Shown here one piece after another: positions 25,213 through 37,400 of a DNA stretch of 64,000 bases. Every line of letters begins with the position of its first letter. Positions within the stretch are counted from its first letter, which is position 1. Origin of the DNA: Brachionus rotundiformis. Lineage: Eukaryota; Rotifera; Eurotatoria; Ploima; Brachionidae. The position numbers and the translations under genes are program-made. The notes below the pieces were generated by a model. That model had not been told where the DNA came from and searched no databases. It worked only from the letters and a program-made list of their open reading frames with translations. The stretch is from positions 186,001 to 250,000 of the forward strand of contig JAESIW010000065.1 of NCBI GenBank assembly GCA_016802295.1. The letters run 5' to 3'.

Positions 25213-25325
25213 TTAGTTGCTAGATGACTGAATTTCATTTGTTTCTATTGATACTGATTTTGATTGTTTGATGCTCATGTCTAAATTTTTTTCTAATTCA
25301 TTTAATGAAGAATCTATGTCTCCGA
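25213..25325 (-). CDS. HSBP1: Alternative terminal exon of HSBP1 (duplicated coiled-coil half)
   Basis: Open exon read on the minus strand. Joined in phase 1 to HSBP1 exon 1 it encodes I-GDIDSSLNELEKNLDMS and then a Ser/Gln-rich tail ending QSSSN before TAA. SLNELEKN..IKQS aligns with RIDELEKN..INQS of the proximal exon, including an identical ELEKN core. It is preceded by TTTTTTTAC (AC acceptor, 25327-25326) and by TTTCTTAAC (25347-25339), one base from the U12 branch consensus, 13-14 nt upstream. The same ATATCCTT donor could therefore be joined here, removing 218 nt. The isoform would have 82 residues with a longer C-terminus. No polyadenylation signal separates the two exons; a shared AATAAA follows at 25147-25142. 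Confidence 0.75.
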
Positions 25326-25392
25326 GTAAAAAAATAAAGTTAAGAAAAATTAAATCTTTAAATCTTTGATAAAAAAAATGGGTTTATGGAAT

Positions 25393-25679
25393 CTATTTGT
25401 GGTGCTCTTCGCCTGATTGATTAATCAAATCGGCAATGTTCTTCTCCAACTCGTCGATTCTATGACCCATTTCATCGAGTAGAAAAGAATTAAGGCTAAT
25501 AATTAAAAATTAAAAAAAAGTTAGTTTTTTTTAAAAAGGATATTTCTATTAATAATCTGATCAGACATGGTCTGGAATTTATCTTGCATTTGTTGAAGCG
25601 TCATTTGAACGAAATTGGTTAGTTCTTGTACATTTTTGGGATCAGTTGGTTGCTGGAACGAAGATACGTGGTCAGTCAT
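25393..25679 (-). CDS. HSBP1: Heat shock factor-binding protein 1, proximal-exon isoform
   Basis: Small all-helical trimeric coiled-coil protein that binds HSF1 and dampens the heat-shock response. Transcribed exons are 25679-25544 and 25478-25393 (phase 1), giving 73 residues; the human protein has 76. Exon 1 encodes DPKNVQELTNFVQMTLQQM and QDKFQTMSDQIINR. Exon 2 encodes IDEMGHRIDELEKNIADL and ends GEEHHK. The junction restores the family sequence exactly (QII-x-RID-x-M). The 65-nt intron has no GT or AG at the needed borders: it starts ATATCCTTTTT and ends CTAC, an AT-AC intron of the minor (U12) class. An alternative terminal exon lies further downstream at 25325-25213. The 5' ATG is preceded by no open frame. 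Confidence 0.93.
25479..25543 (-). other. U12-type AT-AC intron of HSBP1
   Basis: On the minus strand the intron opens with ATATCCTTTTT, matching the minor-spliceosome donor consensus ATATCCTTT without mismatch. It closes with TTTTCTAC. The branch-site motif GCCTTAATT (25496-25488) resembles the U12 consensus TTCCTTAAC. It places the branch adenosine about 10-12 nt from the acceptor, in the normal range. No GT-AG alternative keeps the HSBP1 frame. Confidence 0.9.
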
Positions 25680-28296
25680 TGTAATTTATTCCTTTTTTTC
25701 TAAAAACTGAAAATTCTAAGGTAAAAATTTCGAATATAAAGGCTTAAATTTTTGATTTTTTAGTCTTTTTGCTTAGTTACAACTTAATTTGTGTTCAGTT
25801 TTCAATTAATTTAAAATTATACTATATACGAATTATTCAGCCTCTTAAGTTATATAGGACGCTAGTAAATTATTAAAAGTGGTTTTAGCACTGAACTCTA
25901 TTCATAAAATAAATAGGAAAAAAATGAGAAACAAGCGAATTAGATTTCAACTACTCGAATTCAGATGATTTCTATTTTACTTAATTATTTTCAGCAAAAT
26001 ACTTAAGGTAAAATAAGTTGGGAAAATGAGCAAATAGCTTGAACAAATTTAGGCAAAATAACAATTTGATAGTTTTGATACTATTTTAATAGCCGGATAT
26101 ATTTACGGATAAACTGTAATTTAAACTTTAAAATAGAAAAAATCGATTTTTATTTTATTTACTGTCTTTTTTTGAATTTCAAAGAATTAAATTTTTTAAT
26201 TTTCAAGTCTCTTAATTTATCATAATTTAGCATTTTAAAACGAACAGAAAAAATAGACCAAATAAATGTCTTTATTTTAATTATTTATTTCAAACTTTTG
26301 ATCATTTTAAAAAATTTTTGATTGAAATGAAAATTTAATTTCAGCTTGATAAAAATCAAGGATCTAAAATGTTGATTAAATAACAATATTTAAGCAATTT
26401 TAAATAATTTTTTTTTTTTTTCAAAAATTTTTAAATATTAATTCAACTTATTAAAGATTCAAAGAATGATTATCTTGTTATCTTGACCCAGCTTCTTGAT
26501 GAATATATTATATCTTGTTTATAAAAGAAGTCTTGCTTATCAGAAGCAGATAAAGTTCTACTTTACTAACCTAATTTTTTTGTTTTATTCGAAAATATAA
26601 AAAAAATCATTTGAAGAATCCTGTTAAAATTCATTAAGCATACCATGTGATGATCAGGATTTTTAAAATATTTTTGATTTTTAAAAAAATGTCGATATCT
26701 TTAGATTTTTTAATGATACTCGTTTTGAATATAAAAGGAGATTGAAATAAAGATATGTTCATGCTTGGCTCAGAAAAATGTGGTATGAAATAGAAGGTTA
26801 TATAAACTTTTTTGAGGGATTTTAATTTCAATTTTTTTTAATCTTAAACTGGTTTTAAGATAAAATTCAGCTAAAAGAAATATGTTTTTTTAATAATTTG
26901 TATAACTATCATTTATTTGATGAGTTTATAATTCATAATATTCTCTGGTAAGAAGATACCATATTTTGAAACTCACAATCTAAAAATTAATATTTGTCGA
27001 AAACAATTCATGTTCTGTATCATAAACAGAAAATAATTTGAATAAATTTTGAAAATAACCTTAATTTTCAAATCGATTGATTTCAATTAATTTAAATAAA
27101 TTTTAGCTGAATCGTTAATAACAAAAAATAAAATAAAATTTTATTAGAATCAATGGTTTTCATTCTTTGTTGGATGGTTTGCCAATTATTCAAATTAAAA
27201 CCATTTATACAATGACATTTTTTTATTTGTTTCATAAAATAATTAATAATTTTGATAGTCAATATTTTTACTTAATTTGTTTTCGATTTAATTCACATGA
27301 TTGCTTCTTCTCTCTTCAAACCACTCAATACTAAATAATCTCTTAATATTTCATGATACAAAAAAATTACAATATTTAATTAAAAACAAAACAGACTTTG
27401 TATATTTAGAAAAAAATATTTTCTTAATAATAATTTTGCTTTTATTACACGAAAAAAATGTCATTATATATCCATTAGACTTCTTTAATAATAATACAAT
27501 CTTAACAGATTAAAACATTGTTGATAAAACTTAAAATTCATCATTAGAAGGCAAAAGTCAAGTGACGTTTGATTTTTAGTCGGCTTAATAAATAATACTT
27601 AGATATTGATCATTTAATCTTGCAATTTGGCTTATAAAACAAACCCAAAACAAAACTTTAATTTTACTATATTCATAAACAAGCTAGTCATAAAAACAAA
27701 ATAATCTTTAATATCTAATGGGAACTTGGCGATAAGAAACACGTCAAAAATAACAACAAACATAGAGTACTAAATCCTTTTGTGAGTATTAATAATTTCC
27801 GTATTTAAAAAGTGTGTTTAATTACTAAATGAATGCTTAATCAAACTCGACAAGAGCAAATTTCTTTCCAACACTACTCTAATTATAACAATTTAATACA
27901 AAATAAATAAGCATACTCTTATTTTTGTCTCTAACCTTAAAATTTGTAGTCTAAATCCAATCTTTAGCCAATTTGGATTCATCAATTTAAAGGTCAATTT
28001 TTAATCATTCAAAGCGAACAATACAAACATACTTAGGGCTTTTAGAATGTATATTTTGTTCATTTAGAACGGTTAATTTAAATAAAATAGCTAATTTACC
28101 TTTTGATTTTTGTTCCAAATTTTAAAACTACTTTAATTCAATAAAGAAATCATATTTGATCGTATTAATCCAATATTAACCTAATTTAAGGAATTGTATT
28201 CTTAGACAAAAGTTCGATTTTTGATGCCAAAAGTCCAATAGAGGAAAAACCAAGCTGAAGTTCCATATTTTAAAAAGATTAAGAAATATTTTCAAA
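25680..28296. other. AT-rich intergenic region (divergent promoters)
   Basis: About 2.6 kb between the divergently transcribed HSBP1 and TIR-protein genes. No supported coding exon or RNA gene. Open frames at 26634-26831 (minus) and 27301-27513 (plus) are leucine/isoleucine/lysine/asparagine-rich, as random AT-rich DNA would give. Confidence 0.5.
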
Positions 28297-30658
28297 ATGA
28301 ATTCACAACCATTAACTACAGTCATTAAAATTGGTAATATTATAAAATCGCTCAAAAAGCTTCCAGAAAGTGAATACGAGAGTGACCAGTGTTTGGATTA
28401 TTTAAAAAAAATTGATAACTCTTTCAATGATGAGAAGAGCTTGCGAGTTGACATTGCCAAAACAATGGTCGAACATCAGTATCCAGGTAATTAAAAGCAA
28501 AATAAAATATTAAAATATAAAATTGAATATGTTTGTAAAATAGATATCGCTCATAAGTGTCTGAAATTTTACACACGGAAGAGTCTGTTTGAAAATGAAC
28601 AAAGCTGGCCATGCTCGTTCTATCTCCTTAGATCAATTTGGAACTATTCGGACATAAACTCAGATTTGGCGACTGTAATTTTTTTATTCCCTAAATTTTA
28701 ATAAAATTTTAATTGGTGTTTTTTTCAATTTATTAAAATATTTTATTAAATTAAAGGCATGTACCGGATTTATTCCTATTCTACTTGACTTCTTGACCAA
28801 TGAATGCTTTATATCGTCGGATGAAGAGGTTAATTTAAGTGATAAATATAAATCTTTGATTATAAAATCGTCTAAATTACGCGGACTTTATTTAAAGGAT
28901 GAAAAATTGTACAAATTATCATTAAATATAATGAATAACATTGCTCATCAGCCAGAGACTAAAATAGCCTTTCAACAGCATCAAGCCTCAAAGGTAATTA
29001 AAATAAGAAATTAAGAATTTAAATTAATTTTTGCGTTGTCAAGATTCTAAAGAACCTTATCCAAACCATTGACAGCGAACATCTAAAAGTGCTTATTTAT
29101 TTAATTTTGGCTCAAATAGTCAATGAAAATGAGTTTGACAAATTAACTGATCCTTCAAGTACAATTAATTTTATTAAAATTATATTTTTAATAATTTTCA
29201 ATTAAAGATGAAGTAATCGAATCGATAGCTCATTATATAAAAGAGTCTCTTAAAAAGGAAAGACGCTATAAGGGCATTAGCACAAATGAATACTTGGACT
29301 GCTTAGCTAAATTAGCAGTGCCCAAAACCAACAAAATAAAGGTACATTGTACAAAAATTTTTTTAAAATTTTTATTAAATTAAATTAATTAGATTTATGA
29401 AACTGGTATTTTGAATATTCTGAGACAAATATTGACCAGTTCTAGCATAGTTGACGAACAAGTTCATGTGCTCACATGTTTGTGGAATTTGTGCTTTGAG
29501 GAAAAAATATGTGAAGTGGTAAAAAAAGACAAGGAACTGAATCAAATATTGGGAAATATTCGGAATATTTCACCATGTGAAAAGATGCAAAAAAAGGCCG
29601 ATGGTATTTTGTTCACTGTTAATGATCTTGGAAAAAAAGTCGACTCAAAAATTCAACTTAGAAGTAGTCATGTAATGATCAGCTATAACTGGGCTTCAAG
29701 AGACATGTGCATAAAAATTAAAGACGAATTAAAGGTAGATAGTTAAAATGCCTAATTGAATTTAATTATTTTTTCCAAATTATTTTAATTATTTAAGGCG
29801 AGAGGTTACCAAGTCTGGATCGACGTAGAGCAGATATATGGTAGTACTTTGTCAAGTATGGCCGAAGCTGTGGAGAACGCCAGTGTTTTTTTGATGTGTG
29901 TTAGCGAAAAATATTACCAAAGCCCAAATTGTAGACTAGAAGCTGAGTATGCTGTAAAGCTACAAAAGCCAATTATACCACTCATAATGCAACAAGACTA
30001 TACACCATTAGGTTGGTTAGGCATTATAATTGGCGGGAAAATATACCATAAATTTTACGGACAAAGACTTAATTTTGAGCATACAATCTTCAGTGTGATA
30101 AAGGAGATAAATCGATACTATCAAGAAGAAAAGCCCAAGTCACGCCAATCTATTAGTTCAAACAATTCAAGCTCAGTTTGTAACAATTTGTCCATTACAT
30201 ACAACAACAATCTGAATGGTTCAAATTGCATTGAGTACCATCGGAAAGGTGGTTCGTTTTCGACCAAGCAGTCGAATGATTCAATGAATTCAAAACAATC
30301 AAATGTGATTGAATGGTCAACTAAAGATGTCAAAGCATGGTTAATATCTCTTAATATGTCAGCTTGGATAAGCGATTCGGACATATTCGACAATATAAAT
30401 GGAGGCTTATTAAGAGAGCTTTATGAAATAAAAAAATCTGTAATTTAACATTTCGTTTTAAATAATGATTTTTTGTCTATTTTTTTAATATTTAAGGCAC
30501 CGGAGTTTTTTTATTCAGTTATTAAATCAAAGTTAACCAACAATAATCATACACTTAAACACAAACCAAATGGATCCTATTCAATGAACGATTTTAGTCT
30601 TGCTGATATTTTAAAGTTGTCCCACGAGCTTGACGAATTGTTCAAATCTAGATATTGA
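28297..30658 (+). CDS. ARM-TIR-SAM protein, putative NAD-hydrolase
   Basis: Eight exons: 28297-28486, 28544-28674, 28757-28993, 29044-29158, 29208-29341, 29393-29734, 29798-30439, 30497-30658; 650 residues, all phases consistent. Residues 1 to about 350 are helical armadillo-like repeats (for example VHVLTCLWNLCFEEKI). A TIR domain spans about 360-500: HVMISYNWASRDM, YQVWIDVEQIYGSTL, then NCRLEAEYAVKLQKPIIPL. Glu433 in the AEYA segment lies where SARM1-type TIR domains carry the catalytic glutamate, so NADase activity is plausible but inferred. After a Ser/Asn linker, about 552-640 resemble a SAM domain (VIEWSTKDVKAWL, GGLLRELYEIKKSAPEFFY). The protein is cytosolic, with no signal peptide or membrane helix. 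It differs from SARM1 (ARM-SAM-SAM-TIR) in domain order and single SAM, so I give no symbol. Confidence 0.87.
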
Positions 30659-33600
30659 TTTATTATTTATATTTATTGAAAAATAAAATACATTTAGTTG
30701 TAAAAATTTAGTCTTGAAATTAATTTTTATTTATATTGAATAAATTTTTATTGCCAATTTACTTTATCAATTTTCAAATTAAGAAATAAATATTTTAGCA
30801 AGTTTTTTATCTATTTTTGCTATTGTTGTTTTTTTATTAATTAATATCTATCATAGGAAGTAGTAAATATTTAAGGGGATTTAAATAAATTAAAAAAATT
30901 AAGATTTAACTTTGATCAAATTTCACTCGAGGATCATTTTGTAAATTTGGCATAAACGATTTTTTGTCTATTATATAACAAATTGAGCATAAATATTGAA
31001 ACAATGTAGCAACAATTTAGATTGTCTTGTATCAAAATTGAATTTTGTAGTCTAAGCAACTATCATTTAACGTTATATAATATTTTTATAATTTGAAATT
31101 AATCTGATATTTTTTGTTACCAATTGGATATCGTATAAGATGTCAAAATATCGGTTATTATTTTTAAGACAAATTAAAAAAAGAGATAAATTTAAAAAAT
31201 ATTTTGCATGACTAAATTCTTTTTATTTTATTCTCGGTTTTAAGGCTTTTTCTAATTAGAAATGACAAGTCACATCACACGTATAACGTAAGTTTACGGA
31301 AATAATCAAAAGAGAAAACAAAACTATTAATATTATATTTGATCTTAATGGTTAATTACAGGCATATAATTACCATTTATTTTCACTGCTATTAGTTTTT
31401 AGCATTTGATGGATATTTATTAAATTCAAAAGACAGCTGAAGTGAATAATAGGTATTTTCTAAAAAAGGCATAAATTTTATTTTATCTTTTCAAAATGTA
31501 TCAAGAGAGTCAATTTTTAAATCTTATCGAATTAATTAAATCGAGCAAATAGTAAACAAAAATAGAATAAAAACTGATTAGATTTTTCTTATCGACTCAT
31601 TTAAACATAATAATTAGAGATTAGATTCAAATAATCTTTAGTCCTTCCTGAATTCTTAACTATAATTAAATCTAGAAAAAATTTTTTTAATTAGTATTTA
31701 GGATATTTCACATTAACGCTAAGTAAATTTGTTTGCTGCACCATTTTTCAACCAGCTCAACAAATCTCACATAAAGATCATTTCTTTTTTTTATATTAAT
31801 AAAATTTTATTACACAACTTAAGTGAATAAATAAATAATCAAATGTTACAAATGTGTTAAGTCCCTGCAGAGATACAAGTGCTCAATTAAAAATATGGCG
31901 TTCGCTCCAAATGTCAGCTCAATTTTCATTTAAAATTTAATTTGAACAAAATTTTATATTGTTTTTATTTTGACTATGGGGGGGCGAGTTGCCTATTATC
32001 AATATGTCCAAATTATTGATTGCATAAGACTTGGTCTTAAAAGGGCAAAATATGCTTTTGCTTAATGCGCTTCCAATTTTTTCCATTAAGATTCAAAATG
32101 CTTTAAGAAAAAAAACAATTGAAACAATTAAGTACTAGAAAGATTATACAATTTATTTATTTAGTTATTCATTCATTTACTAAGATAGATATTCCTAAAG
32201 TTCAGTCGGAAGAGTAGGTTTTAAGAGTCTCTGATGGTTTTGTTTTTGTGATCGATAATAGTTCTAAATGAACATATTTAAGATAATTGTCTTAATTAAA
32301 GTTTGCACGGGCAAACAGCCCTGTGACATGCAAGAACAGTTTGGAATAGATAATCGATAAAAATCGATTTTTTTATTTGCATGACAGAATTTAATAAGCA
32401 AGAATTTTTTTTCAAAAAAAAGTATATATTAAAAAAAAAATATATATATAAATATATATCGATTTCAATTGAGGAAAATCGAATTGTAGAGTGGAATACA
32501 TACGGCATGGTTCTCGCGTGAATATAAACACATCCGTTCGAGACCCATGATTCGTGAATAATAATATAATAATTCTAATCGATTCACTTAACCGAATTTA
32601 TGTCAATCAATCAATTTTGAAACCATTTGAAATCAAGGTGGCCTCTATTTCAAAAATGATCCCTCTTCTATTTGTTATTAGCCTATTCAGAATTAATTCA
32701 AATCTAATTTTCCTCATTTGAATTCGAATAGTGGTAATTAGGCGCAGAATTTTTGGATATTTTATTAAAAAAAAAAATTTTTTTTTAATTACATTTTAAG
32801 AATTTTCAGAATTAGCCGTACTAGTAGCTTTTGGCTATTTGTTAGCAGAGTAAATACTATTAAATGAATCGAAACAGTCCTTCCTGTATTCGATTTCGAG
32901 AAAATAAGCTTTCAAAATTGTTTGTTTTTTACTCTTAATTAGTTGGCTCAAATTCCACTCGTTTTTCTTTTTATTTTGGCTCTCTGTTTAACTCTGTTTG
33001 GAAAGCGAAACCATCTAGTCAAAAAATGTATTTAATTCTTTACATTGGATTCAAATTTCTTAGTAAATTATCTTCAAAATGTTGACATGGTTTTAATTTG
33101 TTTCGCTCCAAGTGCTTGGCTCTTTCGAGTCTAAAGATATTGTTAATTAGTGCAGATAGGCACTAATTTTGAAATTTTGTTCAAGAAAGACTATAAAATA
33201 GAAATTAAATTTAGAAATTTATTGTACAACTAATTTAGTTTATTATTTGGTTACTTTCAACAACAGGATTAAAAGCCTCATTTGATTTAAATGCTTTGAG
33301 CTCTAATTGAGTTTCAGTTGCATAATAATTATAGTTATAAAATTTGAAACAGAATTTAAAATCATCTTATCCAGACTAGAGAATTTACAAAAGAGAATTA
33401 GAACGAATACACTTGAATCAGAAGTTTATAAAGCTCTTCAGTAATTGTTGTTTTTATCGTTCGGAATGTATTTGTTTGTTTTTCAGGTCTCTCCGGTATT
33501 TTTATATTCCATGTCTTTAAAAATTGGTCAGAGGGGGGGAGTTAGGAAAATTTTCTAAAATTAATTTTGAACAAACATATTAAATGATATAATAGAAGGC

Positions 33601-34470
33601 GATTTCTGGCGAGGAGTTCTTGTTTTTAGTTTAAATATTTATTTTATTATTCAAATTGCTTCGTTTTTAATATTCCACAAATTCTAGTTTTTTGAATTTT
33701 TATTTTCCAAAGAAATAACTACAAATAATAAATAATTTGCTAATCTTAAGACTAGCGTTTTATTTGAAATTTTGCAATTATTTTCTGTTGACCATGTTTG
33801 CCAACAACTAATTTAGCTCTTTTTAATATCAATTTTCTCTCGTATATTTTTCCAATCATCAGCAAAATAGTTTAGAAATTGAGTAAATAGTTGTGTAAAT
33901 AATTTAATTATTAAAAATCATAGCCATTGGGTTAGAGAAAGCTGAATTGATTGAGCAATAGTTCATCGCCATAATACCCAGACTCTTTCCAACTCAGGGC
34001 ATCAAATTTACTTCTTGATATTCTTAAATATTTTAATTAATAGGTTTATTCTTTTAATTTAGAAAATAAGTACTAAAAGATGGTAAGCTTAGGCAAATCA
34101 GCTTAGCTTCATAATCAATCTGAATGCTACTTGAACATTTTGTTTTAGATACAGGGTCAAAAATTATTAAATTGTTTAATATTTATAAACTATTCAAATA
34201 TATATTTAAAAAATAAAACTTTATAATAAAAATATTTCAAGTGTCTTAACTAATAATATTTGAAAATCGAATAAAAATGTTAAAATATTTAAGTGAGTTG
34301 GTAAAATGATTGATCTTTGATCACAATCGTTAAAACATCAATAAATCTTGATATTGGCAAAATATCAATACTTTAAAGATTTCTCAAGCTTTAAGTTTGA
34401 TTAAATCAAAACAAAAATTTTTCTTATAATAACATGCTTTTTTTCAATACTCAGTAAGTGCATAAAAAAC

Positions 34471-34494
34471 TATATATATATATATATATATATA
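34471..34494. repeat. TA dinucleotide microsatellite
   Basis: Twelve uninterrupted TA units followed by further AT-rich sequence, in the gene-free region. Confidence 0.95.
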
Positions 34495-37400
34495 ATATTT
34501 TTTTTGCTCTTCTTAAAGTCATATAAAGTTTAATTTAACTTGGAGGGGTCAATCAACCCGACCAGGTAAAATAGCTGAGGGTTTATGATTTGATCTTGTG
34601 AGAAAAGTAAATAAGAAAGGCTAAAATTCATTAAGATATCGATGATGATATGAAATGTGTAGCCGGAGTACGCATCCTTTAAAGAGGTTGTTATTTAAAT
34701 ATTTGGATAAGACTCGCGTGATTTCCAAACCCAGGGGTGTTAACGTTTGTTATTCAAGTGCTACTTGAACATAACAAAAAAGCTCATTATACAATTGTTT
34801 AATCACATCAGGAATTCCATTTTTCTGTCAAACTCTGAGACATAGTTCTCAGTCAATTTAAAATTGTGATTAAAGTGTTCAAAAGAGGCCGGCTAGCTGG
34901 CCAGGCGATTATGTGACACAAGCCAGGCTGATAATCTCCGAATATATGTGCTTGTATTGGAATTTTCTTTAATTCCTTATTTAAACTCACCGTCGTCCAT
35001 GTAGTTGTCCAAACATAGCCATCGGTCATGTGATTAGTTTTAAGCTTGGATGAAAACAAAATCAATTTAGCCACAATAATCAAGTCAAGTCAGTGTTATT
35101 TTTAAATATCCTTTAAAATAAGGTTAACAAAATTTCGAGAGTAATTTTAATTTTAATTAAATTAAATGGCTATTTATGGCCGACATAGATCAAACATGCA
35201 AGTCGACAAAATTTAATAAAAAAAAGTTAATTATTTTGTTTAAAATATCTTTTAGTTTGTTAAAAAAATTTATTCATGAGTTTTGAGTCTTAGTTTAAAT
35301 GTAAAAATAGTAAAAATAGTATATATATATGTGTATTTATATTTTGGATTAAACCATCAAGTTAATAAATTTTAAATTGTATTTTAGTTTGCTTTATATG
35401 TTAGACTGGTTAATGGAGAAAAAAATTTACTTAATTAATTTTATTCTTATTAATATAGAAAAATCGAATTTTAGTAGGATTGGCTTCAAATACACAAATA
35501 TCAAAAAATAAAATGGTACTTATTTTATACCTAAATTATCTTACACTTAAGTAGAATTAAAGAAAAGAAGCAGTAGTAGTTTACTTCGGAATAATATTAT
35601 ATACCAGCGATAAAAGGCGCTTTATGACTTTTGCAGTCCTCATTGTAGTATTAACATTTCATAATCAAGTTGAATGACTCGAGTTGAAAAAAAATTTTAG
35701 ATCCTATTAGATGGGAGTCAAATAAACTTTATTAATTTTTGAGTTTTAATCAATATTTAAACAAATAAATAAAAAAAATCTTAAATTATGTTTTTAATTT
35801 TTTTATTTAAAGAAGTATCTCAACAACTAATGTCTACTGAAAAACTATGAATATTTTTGATAAATAGGACAATTTGAATGGGGCAGCTCCCTCCCTGGCT
35901 GCGTCGCTGGTTCAAATCCTCATGTATGCGTCACATTGTTTCTTACAGGATTAAATAATCGACTATTAGTAAAGAAATAATATAAAAATATGTATTTATA
36001 TACAGAATTGATCAGCAATGTTCTAGTTTATTAAATGTCGAAAAAAATCAAGTGTTCAATTTCGGCATTCATATCACAAACATGATGTGATCAGATAATT
36101 GTTTTAAATTAACATGCCATTTGGATAAACTTGTCTAGTGCTTAGTTTATCATTATTTCTAATTGGATCCGTCGCTTGGTCAACCGAAGCTTGATCAAAA
36201 TTAATAACTTTAGTAAATATTACAAATTTTAAAACGCAATTTAATACTCAACAAATTTGTCGACTAGTTTCTCTCTCTCTTTTTCTCTTTCTCTCGGATT
36301 TTCTATTCTCTGTCTATGTGTATATGTGCTAGTGTTTGATTTTCTCAACTTACAAATTTAATAAAACAACTAGTCAGAATAGAGTTTATCAGTTTATATT
36401 TATATAGGAGTATTAAATTTTTACTAAATAAATTTCTAATAATACATGATGTTTTTTCCCTTCGACTCAATTAAGTCCTATTTATTAAAAAAATCACTCT
36501 ACTAAATTCCACATGAATATTTGACTGCAAGGGTTGTGTTTTATCTGTCAATTTTGATAGAGCAGTTTGTGTTTAGTTTAAATTTTTGGTATCTAACCAT
36601 TTGAATGTAGCTGTAGGTCAGTCTGTTCGCGAGTCCCCAGGCTATCGCATTGGACAATGTTATTTGCACTCAATAGCAGCTGAGGCTCTAATTTGAATAT
36701 GAATAGGCCACATTTCAAGATGAATTTTAATTTTGAAAAATTAAAATTAAAATTCAGGTGAATTGGAATTAATTAGGGGAATATTAAATGCAAAGCAAAG
36801 TCACGATTGCTAATAATCGCAGTCCGTGACTTATCCTTGCGTAGAATAGAGGAATTTTTAAACAATATTTATTTTCAATTAAAAAGAAAAATTTAAAGAA
36901 ATAAATGAGTTCATGTTTATTTTTGATAAAACGCTTCTCTTAGAAAACCGGAAAAATTTTTTTCTACTTGTAGAGCTTCGTAGAACTAACTGAGTCCGAA
37001 TTCTTACAATGCTCGATCGAATGACATTAAGAATTTTAATTAACTCCGTGATGAATGCAGCACACAGAAATTTTTTTTTTTAGTTTTAATAAAATTTGAT
37101 CGATAGAAATAAAGAGTAATAAAGCTTTGAAAAAATAAAAATATAAATTAGAAAAAGAGAAAGCTATTCAAGTCAAATTCTATTAGAGTTTTCAATATCT
37201 TTTTCATTGTCCATTAAAGACGGAAATTTTAGCATTAAAAAAATTCTCGTGAGGCCCCTACTGGTCTATAGAAATATTCCATGACTGTTAGAAACTATTT
37301 AATTCAATAGAGACTCGAAAGTAATTTTTTAATATTTCCAGGATCTGTTTACAGAGCAGATGAGCACAGTCTCTCAATAATATAAAAATGATAAATTGAA

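Noticed and set aside
25380..25560. Ordinary GT-AG intron for HSBP1
   Set aside because: There is no GT near the end of exon 1. The only nearby AG acceptor would insert several extra residues, while the AT-AC junction restores the family sequence exactly.
27301..27513. 70-codon frame rich in Leu, Ile and Asn
   Set aside because: Looks like random AT-rich translation, with no support from neighbours.
32490..32560. Possible tRNA-like sequence with GTTCGAGACCC
   Set aside because: Does not fold into a cloverleaf; only the B-box-like part is present.
34853..35083. Minus-strand 76-codon frame in the gene-free region
   Set aside because: Somewhat better composition than most, but no recognisable motif and no splice context.
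35881..35950. Possible tRNA or SINE (perfect B-box-like GGTTCAAATCC)
   Set aside because: No acceptor stem, anticodon arm or convincing A box could be paired.
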